Below are positions 24,481 to 34,900 of a stretch of DNA of 64,000 nucleotides, in pieces. The notes under the pieces were generated by a model. It did no database searches. It was not told the DNA's origin and worked only from the letters and a program-made list of their open reading frames with translations. The position numbers and the translations under genes were made by a program. Positions within the stretch are counted from its first letter, which is position 1. Each line of letters starts with the position of its first letter. The DNA comes from Pyrenophora tritici-repentis (lineage: Eukaryota > Ascomycota > Dothideomycetes > Pleosporales > Pleosporaceae), in assembly GCF_003171515.1 (NCBI RefSeq), contig NC_089390.1:6820001-6884000 (forward strand), read 5' to 3'.

Positions 24481-24927
24481 CTAATAGTACTCCGAGCTAT
24501 ATGCTTGTTTACAAACACCTCTCTTGCAGCCCTCACAGAGCTTGGACTCGTGCGGCAGTCCCTTTTTTGGACCAGAGGACCGTGTCTCCAGTTGAACTCC
24601 TGCCCACTTCTTGAGCCTGTATGCGACTCGATCGACATATAACTCCTCGTCCATTTTCAAGGTGCCTAGCTTCTCGCAAGACCTGCAGCGCTGATTGAAT
24701 ACTACAGCGTTGTACTCATTCTTTGGGTATCCCCTAATCAATATAGCCACCTTCTTACTAGCCTAGCCACTATTGGAACACGTTCTGTTGTTGCACACAA
24801 ACTTGCCCATAATGTGAGTTGAGTGTGTGCTACGGACACCGTTGTCGCTATCATTCATGTGAAAGTGTGGTGAGGCAATCTCATTAGAGACTGCACTCAC
24901 AACATCTTGATGAAGCGACGGAAACAT
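24481..24927 (-). pseudogene. 3CxxC-type zinc-finger protein with one premature stop
   Basis: From an ATG at 24927 the frame reads MFPSLHQDVV, then KFVCNNRTC, one TAG, ASKKVAILIRGY, YNAVVFNQRCRSCEKLG, VAYRLKKWAG and LCEGCKRGVC before its own stop at 24481. The three CxxC clusters and the GW-x-SKKVAI-x-IRGY phrase match the fungal zf-3CxxC domain family. The single TAG sits where the family has tryptophan (TGG to TAG, RIP-like). Otherwise the length of 149 codons is close to normal for a small member, so this is a recent or mild pseudogene. Function of the family is unknown beyond predicted zinc binding. Confidence 0.75.
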
Positions 24928-26088
24928 GTAGGAAGTCTTCGCACTTATCCCACGATTATGTGCCTTTCCCCGAGCTATTGTTGATAGTGTAACGGTCGTG
25001 CCGCGAGTTAAAGCGATGAGGTTACTAATGCAATGTTAGAGGATAAAAAACAGAAGATGTAGAAGTGATTGAGTTGGAATTTTAAAGCGGACTCCCGCTA
25101 TCTGGCACATTCTCGAGTGTGTGTTTTTGGGTTCTAGGTGTAGACGTACGATCGAGCTAGCTGGCGCGAGTATTAGTACTGTATGAATATAGCGTGAGAG
25201 AAATTAAGATAATTAAACGTACTGTAGTCCGCAGAGAGGCTGTGTAAGGCATAGAATGCGGCTGGAGCGGATGAAGAGCGGGAGTTAAATGGTGAGGTAA
25301 GTGAAGTGTGCTTTATGAACTCTGTAGGTGCGAGCAATCCACGAGGTAGCAGGTGTTCAAAAGATGGAGGAGAAGAGGAGCTAAGTACCACGAAGGATGA
25401 TTCATATATCTATATTGCATCACGTCTCGAAGTTTCTAACAGCGTCGTTGTTTGATTCCCGTGGCCTAGTGACCTGAACAAACGGGCATCCAGCGAATCA
25501 TCGACTGTACTGCTATCGCTCCTCCAAAACGAGCAACTGTCAGCTGATATAATTATTGTAATCACGTGGCATGAGTCAAATGATTTCCCATTTGTACGCA
25601 CTGCCTTGTAGGCAAGTGCGCTCCCCTCCGAACACAACAACAACAGAGATAGCAGTACAATCGTTAATCCGAAGCCTCCACCCGACACTGCTCATGCAGT
25701 TACAATTATCTTCATTTGAGTTGCTGTTAGCAATGTGTAGCGAAGAAGATAACTTTACTGTAGATCCTTGACCAGTGTAGTGTCGATGTAGCTCTATGAT
25801 AAGAGTCAAACAGCAAATAAGTCATTTGACTCTCACTCACTTACCACGAGCTTGTCTCAGCTAGCGGCTTGTACAACGCCATCATTTGTCCGCCGCGCCC
25901 CACTAATATCAAACACAGTTTGCCACCCGTACGTGCGCCTCCTCTCACCTAGAACATTCGGGCCTATCGTCACCTATGTTGATCCACCTTACTCACCACT
26001 TTCTATCTCGTGCACCTACTCAGCAACTTCTTCAGCCTCAACACTCTAGTCCCCTCCTGCTAGAACTCAGTCGGTTCTCACGATACCT
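24928..26088. other. Gene-poor stretch, nothing recognised
   Basis: About 1.16 kb with only short open frames lacking family features. Composition shifts between AT-rich and mixed segments; no repeats with ends were found. Confidence 0.5.
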
Positions 26089-27480
26089 ATGGGTGACAAC
26101 ACAGTAAAAAGCATGTCAAAAAGCGACGAGGAACGAAGCAAAGCAGAAATCTGCTCCAATATCATCCAGTTCAAACATGCTAGAAATGGTTCTAATTACC
26201 CGAATCACCAACAAGCGCGTGCGGACCCTAGTCAGAAACTGAAAGAGGTCTTTGGTATCGACAACATTTTCACCAACAAGACCAACAACACAAAGCATTT
26301 CGTGGAAAAGGTGGAAAAACTGATGTGGAAGGCCATGAAAGCGAACAGTTTTAGGGATGATGGAGACTGGCGCGACCTGCGTAATTAAGCTATCGTCTTC
26401 TTCGATGAGTATATGAAGGAGTCTGACACCGAACCTATCAAGCTTACTAAGCTCACCCAATTCATCGTGTTGAAGCAGTCCCTCTGCTACCTCTTTAAGA
26501 ACGCTCAAGAAGCCCTGAAAACAAGCAAGACACAGTTCGACGACGTTAAGTTTATTGGTCGTCGCATTAATGAACTTTGGATCTAGTCTAAGATGACAGA
26601 AGCCGAGCTAGGCAGAGCGAAGGCACCTATATGGAGCGACCAGAAAGACCTTTATGCTGCACTACGCCGAGTGACTGTTAGCAAAAAGATTTTCGACATG
26701 CTAGGTATGTTCCCTGAAGATGTACCCGACGACAAGCCTGGAGACACGACAACACTCGATCCCACGAAGCCCACGGAGAACCCGATGAATCTTCTTCTGC
26801 CAGCATATGAAACGATGTGGCGAGTCGTTATACGTTGCTTCTTGGAGATCAAGTACTGCGGTGCGCCTAACAAATTGGATTGGACAACTATTCTTAGAGG
26901 CTACCTCGAAGATCTTGGTAACGCAAATTGCAAACTAAATGACGCCTTTCACAAGAGCTCCACAACAGCTAGCAGTGTACGGCCAGCTGAGATCGTCAAA
27001 GAAACTTTGCGTCTATACCCTCCTACTCGTCGTATTTATCGAATGTACTTTGACGAGCGAGTTGCTACAGACATAGAAGAGTGCCACAGGTTCGAAATAC
27101 TTGGAGGACAAGACCCTCTTACGTTCCGCCTGGAGCGCTGGCAGAACATTTGCACTGCACAACGGCAGGACTTCTATGACAAAGCAGCGCTATCTGCTTC
27201 TATTTAGACAGATTGGTTGAATTACCGGACCGCCAAGGATACCCTTAAAAATGAAGAGGCAAAATTAGGATATATGCTATTTGCGCACTACTGTGCCGCT
27301 GATCACCCTAAGACGAAAGAGTTTGCTTCTAAGATGATTGCATTGGTCGTGGCTGTTCTCTGCAATGGGCTCAAGGACGAGTGGGAGTTGGTCGATCCTA
27401 CGAGCCTGCCCTTGACTGGAGTACCTTTGGACTCCGATCGCGCAGCGTACGAGGGGCTGAAGTTGAAGCGTAAGGCTTAG
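26089..27480 (+). pseudogene. Cytochrome P450-like gene with three in-frame stops
   Basis: One frame runs from the ATG at 26089 to the TAG ending at 27480, broken only by TAA near 26386, TAG near 26584 and TAG near 27205. Recognisable parts are the helix-K-like KETLRLYPPTRRIYR (ExxR motif, about 27,000) and a following FRLERW that resembles the P450 meander (F-x-PERW). No clear heme-binding FxxGxxxC loop is visible. It resembles the divergent, often heme-loop-poor P450-like proteins expanded in filamentous ascomycetes. All three stops are explicable by C-to-T change of glutamine, arginine or tryptophan codons. The call as P450-like is moderate; an unrelated fold with a chance ExxR motif is possible. 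Confidence 0.6.
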
Positions 27481-28133
27481 TTAATTGGCAATGAGTGAGA
27501 GGTTTCGACTAGGCGGGAGGCTCAGGCGGATATTGATGGATTGCCCACGCGAGAAGGAACTAAGAATTTGACTGACTTTTAATATGGTACTTTCTGTGAC
27601 ATCTGTTGCTCGCCTATGTGATTTCTGTAAGTGCACTAGCATGACTGTGTTGAATGTTGATGTAACGGGCTAAGCCTCAGGCATAGTCCGCAACAAGCAA
27701 GCCGGCTTAATAGGTTTGGCTTGTAGGCTTGATAGCTTAAGGCCATAATCAAGCCAAGAAAGCAGTCTGAGACTTGAAGAGCAAGCCTAAAAAATAGTGG
27801 CTGTAGGCTTGGTGGCTTGATAAGGCTTGACCCGCTTTTTGTGGTGTTTTGAGTAGAGGGTAGTGTTGTCAGAATATGGGCATATTTTGGGTGGTGGACA
27901 AAATCCGGGTGTTCGGAGCTGTGGATTTGTGGATCAGTTAAATTAGTCAGCACGCACAATCCACCGCGACCCAACTGATCGAACAGCGTTGGACAACAGA
28001 ACAACACGACATCAGACCAGAACAATACAATCGATCCCCATCATATTATTATACTATTATCCCCGTCTTTGATAACCCATCACAATCTGACAAGAAGAAG
28101 TCGAGAAAAGCACTATTAGGGTGTCCAGCACCT
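27481..28133. other. Spacer rich in AAGCC/GGCTT motifs
   Basis: Around 27,680-27,830 the words AAGCCAAG, AGGCTTG and GGCTTGATA recur on both strands, suggesting a decayed inverted or tandem repeat. The rest holds no supported gene. Confidence 0.4.
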
Positions 28134-28746
28134 CACCAGGCACCGATCGAATCACCGTCCGGCTTCTCAAGACCTGCTAGGCTTAGGTTAGGACCTACAT
28201 CCGCTCTATCTTTTAGAAGTGCCTTAAGCTATACTACTTCCCCACAGCCTAGAAAACGGCCGAAGTCGCTATAATACTAAAGGTTGGCAAGAAGGACCAC
28301 ACCTCCCTAAGATCTATGCGCCTAATAGCCCTCCTATCCTGCCTAGGCAAAGGACTTAAACGGGTTGTAGCAAGACGGCTGGCCTAGACCGCAATAACTC
28401 ACGAGATACTTAGCCCCTAGCATATAGGCGCGCTCCCGAAACGCTCTGCAATAGACCTGCTGGCCTCCTTTACATACGATACACAAAGAGCTTAGGCATT
28501 AGGCAAGAAGGTGACTATAGTTACTATAGACGTTTAAGGAGCCTTTAACGCACTTCTTAAGAACTAGCTACTTAACCGCATAGCAAAGCAAGGCTAGCTA
28601 GACCTAGTGCTTAAATTTATTAATAGTTTCCTCACAGATCGCAAAGTCAGGGTCAGATTAGGCAAGGCAACCACCCAGTGCTACACCGTGGCCTGCGGAA
28701 CACCCCAAGGATCACCACTGTCCCTAGTCCTCTACACACTATCAGA
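28134..28746 (+). pseudogene. LINE (non-LTR) reverse transcriptase fragment with RIP-like stops
   Basis: One frame of about 204 codons carries ten stops, nine TAG and one TAA. Between them it reads SPGTDRITVRLLK, GKGLKRVVARRLA, VTIVTIDV followed by TAA and GAFNALLKN, FINSFLTDRKVRVRLG and CGTPQGSPLSLVLYTLS. These are the finger, palm and GxPQGSPLSPxLY blocks of a Tad/I-like non-LTR reverse transcriptase. Stops fall where the family has tryptophan or glutamine. Both ends are truncated, and the catalytic FADD block is missing because the copy ends just after block 4. Confidence 0.85.
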
Positions 28747-28798
28747 TTTGGCAACAAACAAATAATTTGCAAATATTATTTGCAAATATTATAGAAAC

Positions 28799-29033
28799 TG
28801 TTAGAACAAGGTCTCCTCTGGTGGTATGACTACCATAGGCGACCGAGTAGAGGTACGAAAGGTAACCCTGTATTGGATTGAACTTCACTAAGAGCTATTG
28901 TTCTATCTACTTGTTGTTATGATGATCTTAGGACGTACATGACAGATCATCATTCCGCGTCGGTCCTTCTGCTCGGGCTTACTCCACGAACCTCACCTCG
29001 CCGACCTGGACTGAACCTAACATATTCTTAACA
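28799..29033. mobile_element. Solo LTR, 235 bp
   Basis: Begins TGTTAGAACAAGG, ends ATTCTTAACA, and is flanked by an exact 5-bp duplication GAAAC (28794-28798 and 29034-29038). It has no coding capacity and no partner LTR in the window. Strand cannot be decided from the ends alone. Confidence 0.8.
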
Positions 29034-29180
29034 GAAACTGCAAATCAAACAAATCAAATAACATGATCCATGGGCGAGCGGCGCACACGGGCGAGCGGCG
29101 CACCCCACCAACTTTTGCAACTTTAAAGCGATGCATCTCAACAACGCGATAATATTATTGCTAGATATTGATACAGTAGA

Positions 29181-30999
29181 TTACTCTATATTAATAGTAT
29201 CAGTCTTGCATGTGCGCGAGTTGTGCCCAGTCTCCTTGCACCTAGTGCAGCGCCTTTGAGCCCGCTGGCTGAGGCCTGATCGCGCTCCTCCTTGACGCTC
29301 TTCATGAGCAATCTGCTGGTCAGCCTCATTTTGAGCCAGTATGTCCTCTCCAGCTCCCTTTGTGAGTACTCCATGCTTCTGTATACGCCTTTTAGAGCGC
29401 CGCCTACCAGAGATGTCAACAAGCAAGTCAAGCTGGCTTGATTCTTATCGATTGCAGATCACAGACCATTCTCTGGGACGTGCCACTGTGCACGAGCCTC
29501 TATATTGTCTGTGATCTGCAATCGATAAGAATCAAGCCAGCTTGACTTGCTTGTTGACATCTCTGCCGCCTACGCGCTGAGGCTGCGCTATTGGCCTTCT
29601 CAAGACTAGAGATCCGATCGCGCATCAGCTCAGCAGAGAGCATCATCACCTCGGCGCCCTTCTTTAGCTGGTCAATCGCCATAATAATTGAAGCTGGTGA
29701 TGAGCTCTTGTGCTGGCGCACGCGCTCACGTATTAGGCTTGACTGAGCCTCAAGCTCACGCGCGTTGCTCGGCGTTTGAGCTACCCAGGGAGCCTCTGGC
29801 AGAGCTGCTGGAGGAGTAGGTGTACGCAGTTGTACATCTACCTTTGATAGAACAGCCTCTGGTTGTAGAGGAACAAGGCCTGCGCCGCGGAAGGCTGAGC
29901 AGATATTGGCTGGCGTGAACGCTTGATCAAATGCTGCCTTGAACGCTGGCAGAAACTCTAGCTTGGTGATGTGGTTGATGTGGTTGCGCATAAGGCTCTC
30001 CACCTCACGGCTGTACGCGCGCTTCAATGGCGAGAAGCAGCCAACATCAAGTGGCTGGAGTAGGTGAGATGAGTGAGGAGGCATACAGAGCGTATGGATA
30101 TTGTTCTCCTTGCAGAGCTCCTGGAACTCTAGAGATTGGTGGCTCTTATGGCCATCAATAATAAGCAGGCGACGCGCGCCTACACTACGAGCCTGCGTGT
30201 GAGCGTTGAAGTGCTTTAGCCACTCAACTCCAAGCTCATTATTCGTCCAGCCATTATCGCTGACTGCGATCGCCCAGTCGCGTGGGATCTCAGCTTCCTT
30301 ATACCAGGCTGATAGGTGGTACTGGCCAGCGAAGATGAGGAACGGTGGGACTGACCAGCCAGCAGCGCTGATAGCAGCGATCAGCGTTACCCACTCGCGA
30401 TTGCCTGGCTGAATACTCTTCGGCCTGCCTCTCCTCTCTGCTCCTGTTATAACTAGCTGCGTTGTAATCTTGCCCATCATAAAGCCAGCTTCATCAAAGT
30501 TGTAGACGTCCTCATCGCAGATACCTAGCTCAGCCTTTGTCTCTTCTACAAGCTTAAACCACCTCTTTATTAATGTTGCATCCTCACAAAGAGCTCTCTG
30601 CCTATCGTACGCTTGGTTGAAACACGTCCGAAGACTGTCTGTACGCTTAACAAAGGTAGATGGCCAGTTGACTCCAACCTGCTCTCCACCACGCGCAGCC
30701 AGCAGCTTATCAGCCATATCACGTACAGCTGTGTAGGTAGGCGCAAATCCACGCAGATCTAGCTGAAGTATATAGCTAATAATCACCTCCTCTTCTCTCT
30801 GGGTAAGCTTCCTTGAGTTGGGCGGGCAATCGCGTCGGGCAGGTATACCAGCGCGTCGGCGGCGGAGCGTTGTTTCGGCTACGTTGTAGACTACTGCAGC
30901 AGTACGGGTACCTTGGATCTGGTGCGCATTAATAGATGAGATAGCAAGCTGAATATCTGCTTCATTTGATAGTAATTGAGTAGCGCTGCGTTGAGCCAT
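29181..30999 (-). pseudogene. pogo transposase, copy 1, interrupted only by a MITE
   Basis: The frame is open from the ATG at 30999 down to the MITE at 29565 and resumes beyond it to the TAA at 29181. Order: an N-terminal CENP-B/HTH-like domain (SNEADIQLAISS, TTLRRRRAGIPARRDCPPN), then a DDE endonuclease with [23 protein letters not shown] and PPHSSHLLQPLDVGCFSPLK, a helical region, and a C-terminal CCHC knuckle (CTRCKETGHNSRTC) after the insertion site. With the MITE present the product ends in MITE-derived sequence and loses the knuckle. No other stop is seen, so this copy was probably functional until the MITE arrived. Confidence 0.9.
29408..29565. mobile_element. 158-bp hAT-type MITE, family 1, in pogo copy 1
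   Basis: Same sequence as the element at 19,568 but reversed, as shown by the 40-bp centre. 59-bp perfect inverted arms; exact 8-bp duplication CCGCCTAC at 29400-29407 and 29566-29573. The empty site can be read in pogo copy 2 near 37,775. Confidence 0.95.
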
Positions 31000-31240
31000 T
31001 GTAGATTAAGATCAGTAAGGTGAGTAAAGTTGGTGGGGTGCGCCGCTCGCCCGTGTGCGCCGCTCGCCCATGGATCATGTTATAGGGTTCTGAAAACTCT
31101 AAACAAATCAAATAATAAGGCCGTATTTGTTTGTATATTTGCAAATATATTTGGAGTTTAGGGGCATATTGTATAGGCGTAGAGGCGCGTAGCCGCATAT
31201 ACGACTGTCACTATCGCGTTCAATCTCACGATACTTGCCG

Positions 31241-31312
31241 TAGTGTTGAGTTTTCACGGCCTCTGATTGGCCGACAGCCCAGCCGCCAAGTATCGGCTGA
31301 AACTCAACACTA
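31241..31312. repeat. Small inverted repeat, possible TA-inserting MITE
   Basis: TAGTGTTGAGTTT and AAACTCAACACTA form a 13-bp inverted pair around about 46 bp. The ends could be read as GTGTTGAG...CTCAACAC flanked by TA. Only one copy was seen, so it may be just a hairpin. Confidence 0.45.
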
Positions 31313-31379
31313 TGTATACGCGTTTTCTATCAACTTTCAAAGCTCTGTACGCTAATACACGTTGTTTTATTATTATTAT

Positions 31380-31571
31380 TGTCGGATCGTGAGTATCGGT
31401 AGAGACGTCGGCTGCTGGACACTTCGGCCCGACTTCGGCCCACCTTGCGCAGAGCTTAGGTATACCTTCGTAGCAGCTGTGTTCGTAATAAATAAATCAC
31501 CATCACCGAACAGAATGCATTCCTAGTTATCGTTATTTCCTTTCAGCACTAGTGCTATAGACCTTCCAACA
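31380..31571 (+). repeat. Copia 5' LTR
   Basis: 192 bp, TG...CA, same as the 3' LTR by eye. Related solo or partial LTRs occur at 41,115 (minus) and 49,002 (plus). Confidence 0.95.
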
Positions 31572-31900
31572 CTGATCAGTGATTGCTTAAGGCGATCACA
31601 GACAGCAAGGTAGAAGAGACAGACCGCATCTTCGACGAACTCCCTGACGCACGACGTTATACTCCCGGGAGAAGATTCTGTGCTAAGAACAGAGCGAGGC
31701 AGAGATAACACAAAGCACTCTTAACCTCCCTCTACAGCTGCTGGTTTAGCTTAATCCGCGAGCACAGAGCGCGTCAGCAACGCAATACAACTCAACCGTA
31801 CGAGCGTCTCCGGACGATCCGATCACGTACAACAACAAGCGCTGGCACGACCAACCAGCGAGACAACAACACCGACAACGCGTCAACACCCGCTAGCAAG

Positions 31901-34900
31901 ATGGCGGATAACCAAAGCGAAATAAGCTCTGCAGACTCTGCTGAAGCTCAGAATCAACTACAGAATGAGCAATCAGAACACCTCTCAGACTCACCATGGG
32001 CCAAATTTACCGCGGAACAACTTATGGAAAACTGTCCATACACAGTTGCACTCAAGGTCATCAATACAGCTCTCTGGGGTGTACCCGCACCGGCGGACGC
32101 AAATGAGACACACGCAACAACGTGGGTCGCTAAGGCTATCCACGACTACAATGTGTCAATGGCCTGGGACGATGACCTCTTCATTGACTACAAATGGGAC
32201 TTTGAAGGATGGACGAAGGAGCTATTTAGCAAGGTTGAGCGTGGTACACTAAGGTCTCTTAAGAGTGTGCTACGACACCGGGGAGTATACACTGGCAACA
32301 ATCACGCCAGGGTGGCGGACTCTCTCTACAACATTCTAGGTATAGAGAATACTCTTGAATGGGAACCAGCAGAGTTTCGAGCCATGAAATTCGACCAACA
32401 GTCCGAAGCGTACCAGCGCCAGCAGAGCAATAAACGCCAACAGGACACTCAGCACACAGTCTATCCAGCTGTACAACAACCACCGCAAGTACAACAACTG
32501 CCGCAATTACAACAACCGCCGCAATTACAACAGCCACCGCAAGTACCACAGCCGTCGCAATTACAACGACCGTCGCAGGGCGAGCAACAAGAGCAGTATA
32601 GAGTGAGACAAGGCGTCCAGAGCCGTTCCCAAACAATAGAGCCACAACAGCCGCTACACATGAGCGGTACGCTAGAAGGGCCTCAGCATCGACAACTGTG
32701 GGAGCAGGCCGCGCAGCCGCAACAAGGGCGTGCGCAACTACAGACACGGCCGCCAGCGACTGCATATCGCGAAGTCACGCCATTTCCGCAACAGCCAACG
32801 AACCGCGTCCCTAACAGACCACCCGAACTACCATACGACCCGTACAAGACGCTACCGCCGCGATGGTCCCGCAACGATCGACTCGACGCTAATACGATCA
32901 CGCAGTTCTCTAAGCTATGGGACAATAGCAACAAGTATACAGGGAATGCGTACGATCTCCTAGACGATAAGATCAAGATCTTCTTCAGCATCTGCTGGCA
33001 GGTAGATATCCAAGAAGAGCAGTTTCACGCAGTGTTTCCCCGTATCCTTACCGGACGTGCAGAGACATTCTACATACAGGTTGTAGAGAGAGATGACAGC
33101 TTTGCTGATGCGTACATGGCAATCAAAAACCACTTCGACCATGACGTCCATCACCAGCACTACTACACAGACTGGACGACTACAACCTTCGCTCGCACCC
33201 GCACAGAGAACCCCGACAAGGGACTACACGAGGTTCTGCAGATCCTGCTTGACAAGCTGCAGCTATGCCAGCGTGCCCTTGGCAAGAACTTTGAGGGCGA
33301 GGATGCCCTACGTACCACTGTCATCAATGCCTGCCGAGGAGTACCAGAGCTTGAGATGGCACTGTTCAAACCAGCCACAATCTGTGAAGGACTCTTCTCA
33401 GACCTACGTTCTGCAGTTGAGACACACCTTGCACGGCAACACACTGCCCAGATGGTCACAGAGGACCAATATTACTTAGATCGCCGATACAACGGCAATG
33501 GAAGAATCCGAGGTGGATCTCGAGGTGGAGGAGGATTCAGAGGCGGATCCAGAGGAGCATATCGAGGAGGCGAGCAGCGCGACGACAACGGACGAGGATT
33601 CAAGCCACGCTGGAGGAAGAAATGCTTTGTTTGCCAGAAGGAAGGATGCTGGTCTACCAACCACACAGACGAAGAGCGCAAGGCTGCCCGTACACAGTTC
33701 TTCTCTACGCTATACTTTACAGGTACACAGCCCCCCAAGGACTTCTCCGTACATCTTGCAGAATACGAAGGGATCGAGCACACTAGCCAGTACAATCAGA
33801 GAGGCTGGAGAGAGGAGGAAGACTGCGAGGATGACGACGATGACGACGTCGCGGAAGCATACCTTGAACACCAGTTTTTCACGGAGCAATGCCTTGCAGA
33901 TCAGGCGTTCTTGCACCACATCTCTGGCGACGACGTATACCGCCAAGACGCGCCATCAGCGCCAGCGTCACAGTTCCTGCTTGAAGACCGCTACACAAGA
34001 TCTGTGTACCAAGGGATCCTACCGGATACAGGCGCTGCCAACGTATCCACAGTTGGCAAGGAGCAGTACCTTGCACTCACAAGGGAAGATCCTACAGTTA
34101 GGATGGATACGTCTACAGCAGGAAAGGCATCTATCAAATTCGGCAAGGGCGAGGCTACATCATCTATTGGCACTGCACAGGTCTCTACAGACATTGGGAC
34201 GATCAACTTTGAGGTGCTTGACGCACCTACACCATTCTTATTGTGCCTTGCAGACATGGACAGGTTAAAGGTCTACTTTAACAACACCACAGATGAGCTA
34301 GTCCAGGGTGACGTACACATCCCGGTGATTCGCAAATGGGGACATCCTTGGTTCCATCTGAACAAAAGAGAGAGAGCAACTGTGTTCCTGACAGAGACAG
34401 AGTTGCGACGGCTCCATCGACGATTTGGACACCCAGCTGTCACGCGACTTGTTAAGCTCTTAAAGGATGCTGGCTATAACGACTTCGAAGAAAGAACCCT
34501 AGAAGAAGTCACTAAGTTCTGCCACCACTGCCAGCTCCACAGCTCCGCACCGCGCCGATTCAAATTCACTCTCAAGGATGATCACCACTTCAACTATGAG
34601 ATCCTGGTGGATGTGATGTACCTGAGCAACAAACCTGTACTGCATGTGGTCGATTCCTCAACAGCGTTTCAAGGCGCGAGGTTCCTTAGCGCTATCTCAG
34701 CTAAAGAAACATGGCAAGCACTGCGGATACTATGGATCGACACGTATCAAGGACCACCAGACATTATCACGCATGACGCAGGCACTAACTTTGCAAGCAC
34801 AGAGTTCCGCGCAGAAGCAAAGATCATGGGAGTCACATGCAAGCAAGTACCTACGGAGGCGCACTGGTCTATCGGCAAAACTGAGAGGTACCATGCACCT

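Larger units (their letters stand above)
29061..31080 (-). mobile_element. pogo-type DNA transposon, copy 1, carrying a MITE
   Basis: 2020 bp with terminal inverted repeats that match over 55 bp, starting ACATGATCCATGGGCGAGCG. TA duplications flank it (29059-29060, 31081-31082). Each arm contains GGGCGAGCGGCGCAC twice in tandem, then the inner segment CACCCCACCAACTTT shared with copy 2. It carries one transposase gene on the minus strand and a 158-bp MITE in that gene. Without the MITE and its duplicate it would be about 1854 bp. Confidence 0.95.

Noticed and set aside
27680..27830. Possible CRISPR-like or regulatory array of AAGCC/GGCTT words
   Set aside because: Spacing is irregular, both orientations are mixed and the sequence is eukaryotic; at most a decayed repeat.
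32461..32661. Cysteine/glycine-rich small open frame opposite the Copia gag region
   Set aside because: It is the antisense of the CAA/CCG-rich glutamine-proline stretch of gag; the apparent cysteine pattern is a codon shadow.
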